A model generated the notes under the pieces. That model was not told the DNA's origin. It worked only from the letters and a program-made list of their open reading frames with translations, and did no database searches. From Planctomycetaceae bacterium (GTDB taxonomy: Bacteria; Planctomycetota; Phycisphaerae; UBA1845; UTPLA1): 53,446 bases of DNA. The stretch spans positions 1 through 53,446 of the forward strand of contig WYBU01000050.1 in the NCBI GenBank assembly GCA_011525745.1. Reading direction: 5' to 3'. Numbering within the stretch: the first letter of the stretch is position 1; each line of letters begins with the position of its first letter. Shown piece after piece: positions 52,234 through 53,446 of the stretch. Made by a program: the position numbers and the translations under genes.

Positions 52234-53446
52234 ATGTCCGTCGCCGCCAGGCGCTTCGCCTACTCCACCGGTCTGTTTCTGCTCCTCGGCCTCGCCGTTC
52301 TCGCCATCGCGCTGCTGCTGGGCGGCGGCTCGCAGGCGGTCGTCGCGCTCGAAGACCCCTGCCCCACCTTCGCCGTCGAGTTCGACTGCAACGAGTTCCC
52401 CACCTGTGCCCACGCCAACGAACGCACCTACGCCGTCGTCTCGCCCGTGCCCGAAGAAGGCACGATCGTCTGGTCCATCGAAGGCGAATCGCGCGGACTG
52501 CACATCGACCTGCAAACCGGCGTCATCCGCCGCGCCGATCCGACCCGCGCCCTGACGACCGGCCGCGTGACCATTCGCGCCAGCCTGTCTGAGGACCCCG
52601 ACTGCTACGCCAAGGCCGACCTGCGCATCGAAGACTGCGGCTCCTGCGCCAGCGGCGACTGCGGCGCGGGCAAAGGCGCCATCGACGTGCACGGCATCGA
52701 CGCGCGCTTCAAGATGGGCAAGGCCACCGACGGCGAATCCGCCGGCCTGATCTGGCTGCACGCCGCCCTGCCCGGCGCGACGCTCGCCACGCCCGCGGGC
52801 CTGACCTTCAACGTCCATCGCGACGACGTCACCGTCATCCGCGACCCGCAGGACGCCCTGCGCCAAATCCTCGCCCCGCAGGCCCTGGCCGACATCGTCG
52901 TCGAAGACGACTATTCCTATCGCATCGACTTCTACGCCCCGGGCGACGTGGGGCAACTCGTCGAGGGCCTCTACGAGACCACCGGCGATCCCTTCGTGAC
53001 CTGGCTGATCGAAAACCCCGATGGCGCCAGCGCCACCAACCGCCTGACGATCACGCGCAGCGTCGACACCGTCGTGCAGACCATCCATGCCTACGTCTAC
53101 AACGCCGGCACGACCACCTGGACGCTGACGACCGGCGATGGTTCCAGCACGCTGCGCAAGGAAGTCGAGCAATGGGTCGACGACGAACGCCGTTACTCCG
53201 TCTACGACGGCGCCGACGAAGAGGTCCACCGCGTGCACGAGCGATTCACCGCCTACGGCTTCGGCAGCGTCCGCACCGAGCAGACGCTCGACCCCAACGG
53301 CGCGGCGCTCGTCACCACCTGGGAGTACTACACCAGCGGCACGGGCAAGACCGGCAAGTTGCGCTCCGTCACGCGCCCCGATGGCTCATGGAGCTTCTAC
53401 GACTACGACAGCGAAGGCCGCACCACGCAGGTCGTCAGCAGTTGGA
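52234..53446 (+). CDS. RHS/YD-repeat protein, N-terminal part (3' end outside window)
   Basis: The frame is open from ATG 52234 to the end of the window (404 codons). AGGAGGG lies seven bases before the start. A hydrophobic N-terminal segment (FLLLGLAVLAIALLLGG, about residues 15-31) acts as signal or anchor. A Cys-containing domain follows (DCNEFPTCAHANE, EDCGSCASGDCG) and then beta-rich sequence leading to the first YD-type repeat (RPDGSWSFYDYDSEGR, near residue 380). RHS proteins form large shells, often carrying C-terminal toxins in polymorphic toxin systems; here the C-terminus and any immunity gene lie outside the window. Confidence 0.87.
   Translation, partial: MSVAARRFAYSTGLFLLLGLAVLAIALLLGGGSQAVVALEDPCPTFAVEFDCNEFPTCAHANERTYAVVSPVPEEGTIVWSIEGESRGLHIDLQTGVIRRADPTRALTTGRVTIRASLSEDPDCYAKADLRIEDCGSCASGDCGAGKGAIDVHGIDARFKMGKATDGESAGLIWLHAALPGATLATPAGLTFNVHRDDVTVIRDPQDALRQILAPQALADIVVEDDYSYRIDFYAPGDVGQLVEGLYETTGDPFVTWLIENPDGASATNRLTITRSVDTVVQTIHAYVYNAGTTTWTLTTGDGSSTLRKEVEQWVDDERRYSVYDGADEEVHRVHERFTAYGFGSVRTEQTLDPNGAALVTTWEYYTSGTGKTGKLRSVTRPDGSWSFYDYDSEGRTTQVVSSW

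Noticed and set aside
52219..53238. Minus-strand ORF of 339 codons
   Set aside because: Antisense to the RHS gene, which has a strong ribosome site, a signal segment and a YD repeat.

Overview
The window is GC-rich bacterial chromosome, most likely from a member of the Planctomycetota, perhaps class Phycisphaerae (inference). The clues are a protein built of Asp/Asn-rich calcium-loop repeats with PDECE motifs, dockerin-like EF-hand pairs at the ends of secreted proteins, a prepilin with the H-X9-DG processing-associated motif, a PEP-CTERM protein, multihaem cytochromes and a large YD/RHS-repeat protein. No rRNA, tRNA, prophage, insertion sequence or CRISPR array was found.

Layout. 1-3337: end of a calcium-loop repeat protein, a DUF58 protein and an RlmN-type radical SAM rRNA methylase. 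3813-9566 (minus): a decahaem OmcA/MtrC-type lipoprotein, a nonahaem cytochrome and a secretin-N-domain-like exported protein. 9981-19995: SppA protease, threonine aldolase, a DksA/TraR-type zinc finger protein, a small lipoprotein, a CBS protein, an unusual CTP synthase, a PEP-CTERM DNRLRE protein and CarA. 20216-25255 (minus): GT4 glycosyltransferase, CelD-type acyltransferase and polysaccharide deacetylase (an exopolysaccharide set), then a coiled-coil membrane protein. 25637-33862 (plus): a Cys-rich small protein, XerD-type recombinase, MFS transporter, DUF2064 transferase, response regulator, zinc-ribbon small protein, carbamate kinase, fRMsr, DUF1611 protein and a phosphoglycerate-mutase-like lipoprotein. 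33908-39275 (minus): a 12-kelch dockerin protein, an APH-type kinase and dihydroorotase. 39358-42207 (plus): a TPR lipoprotein and a degenerate phosphohexomutase. 42409-45139 (minus): ObgE, HAD phosphatase and NAD kinase. 45428-53446 (plus): an HU-type protein, an H-X9-DG prepilin, a PBP-like dockerin protein, an RHS remnant and the start of an intact RHS protein.

The genes are mostly housekeeping (pyrimidine synthesis: PyrG, CarA, PyrC; NAD(P); ribosome and DNA maintenance) mixed with envelope and surface functions (electron transfer, EPS, secretion, large extracellular proteins).

The most distinctive feature is the intergenic DNA. It is a mosaic of several families of short palindromic repeats, scattered singly or in tandem arrays (59-bp composite units at 37704-37960, 27/30-bp units at 51221-51572, 32-bp units at 3317-3442). 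In places they run into coding sequence and supply stop codons and C-terminal tails. Other points of interest are a phosphohexomutase whose catalytic Ser position is Gly, a CTP synthase with an altered UTP-site motif, a response regulator lacking the conserved Lys, and an RHS gene preceded by a repeat array and an RHS fragment.
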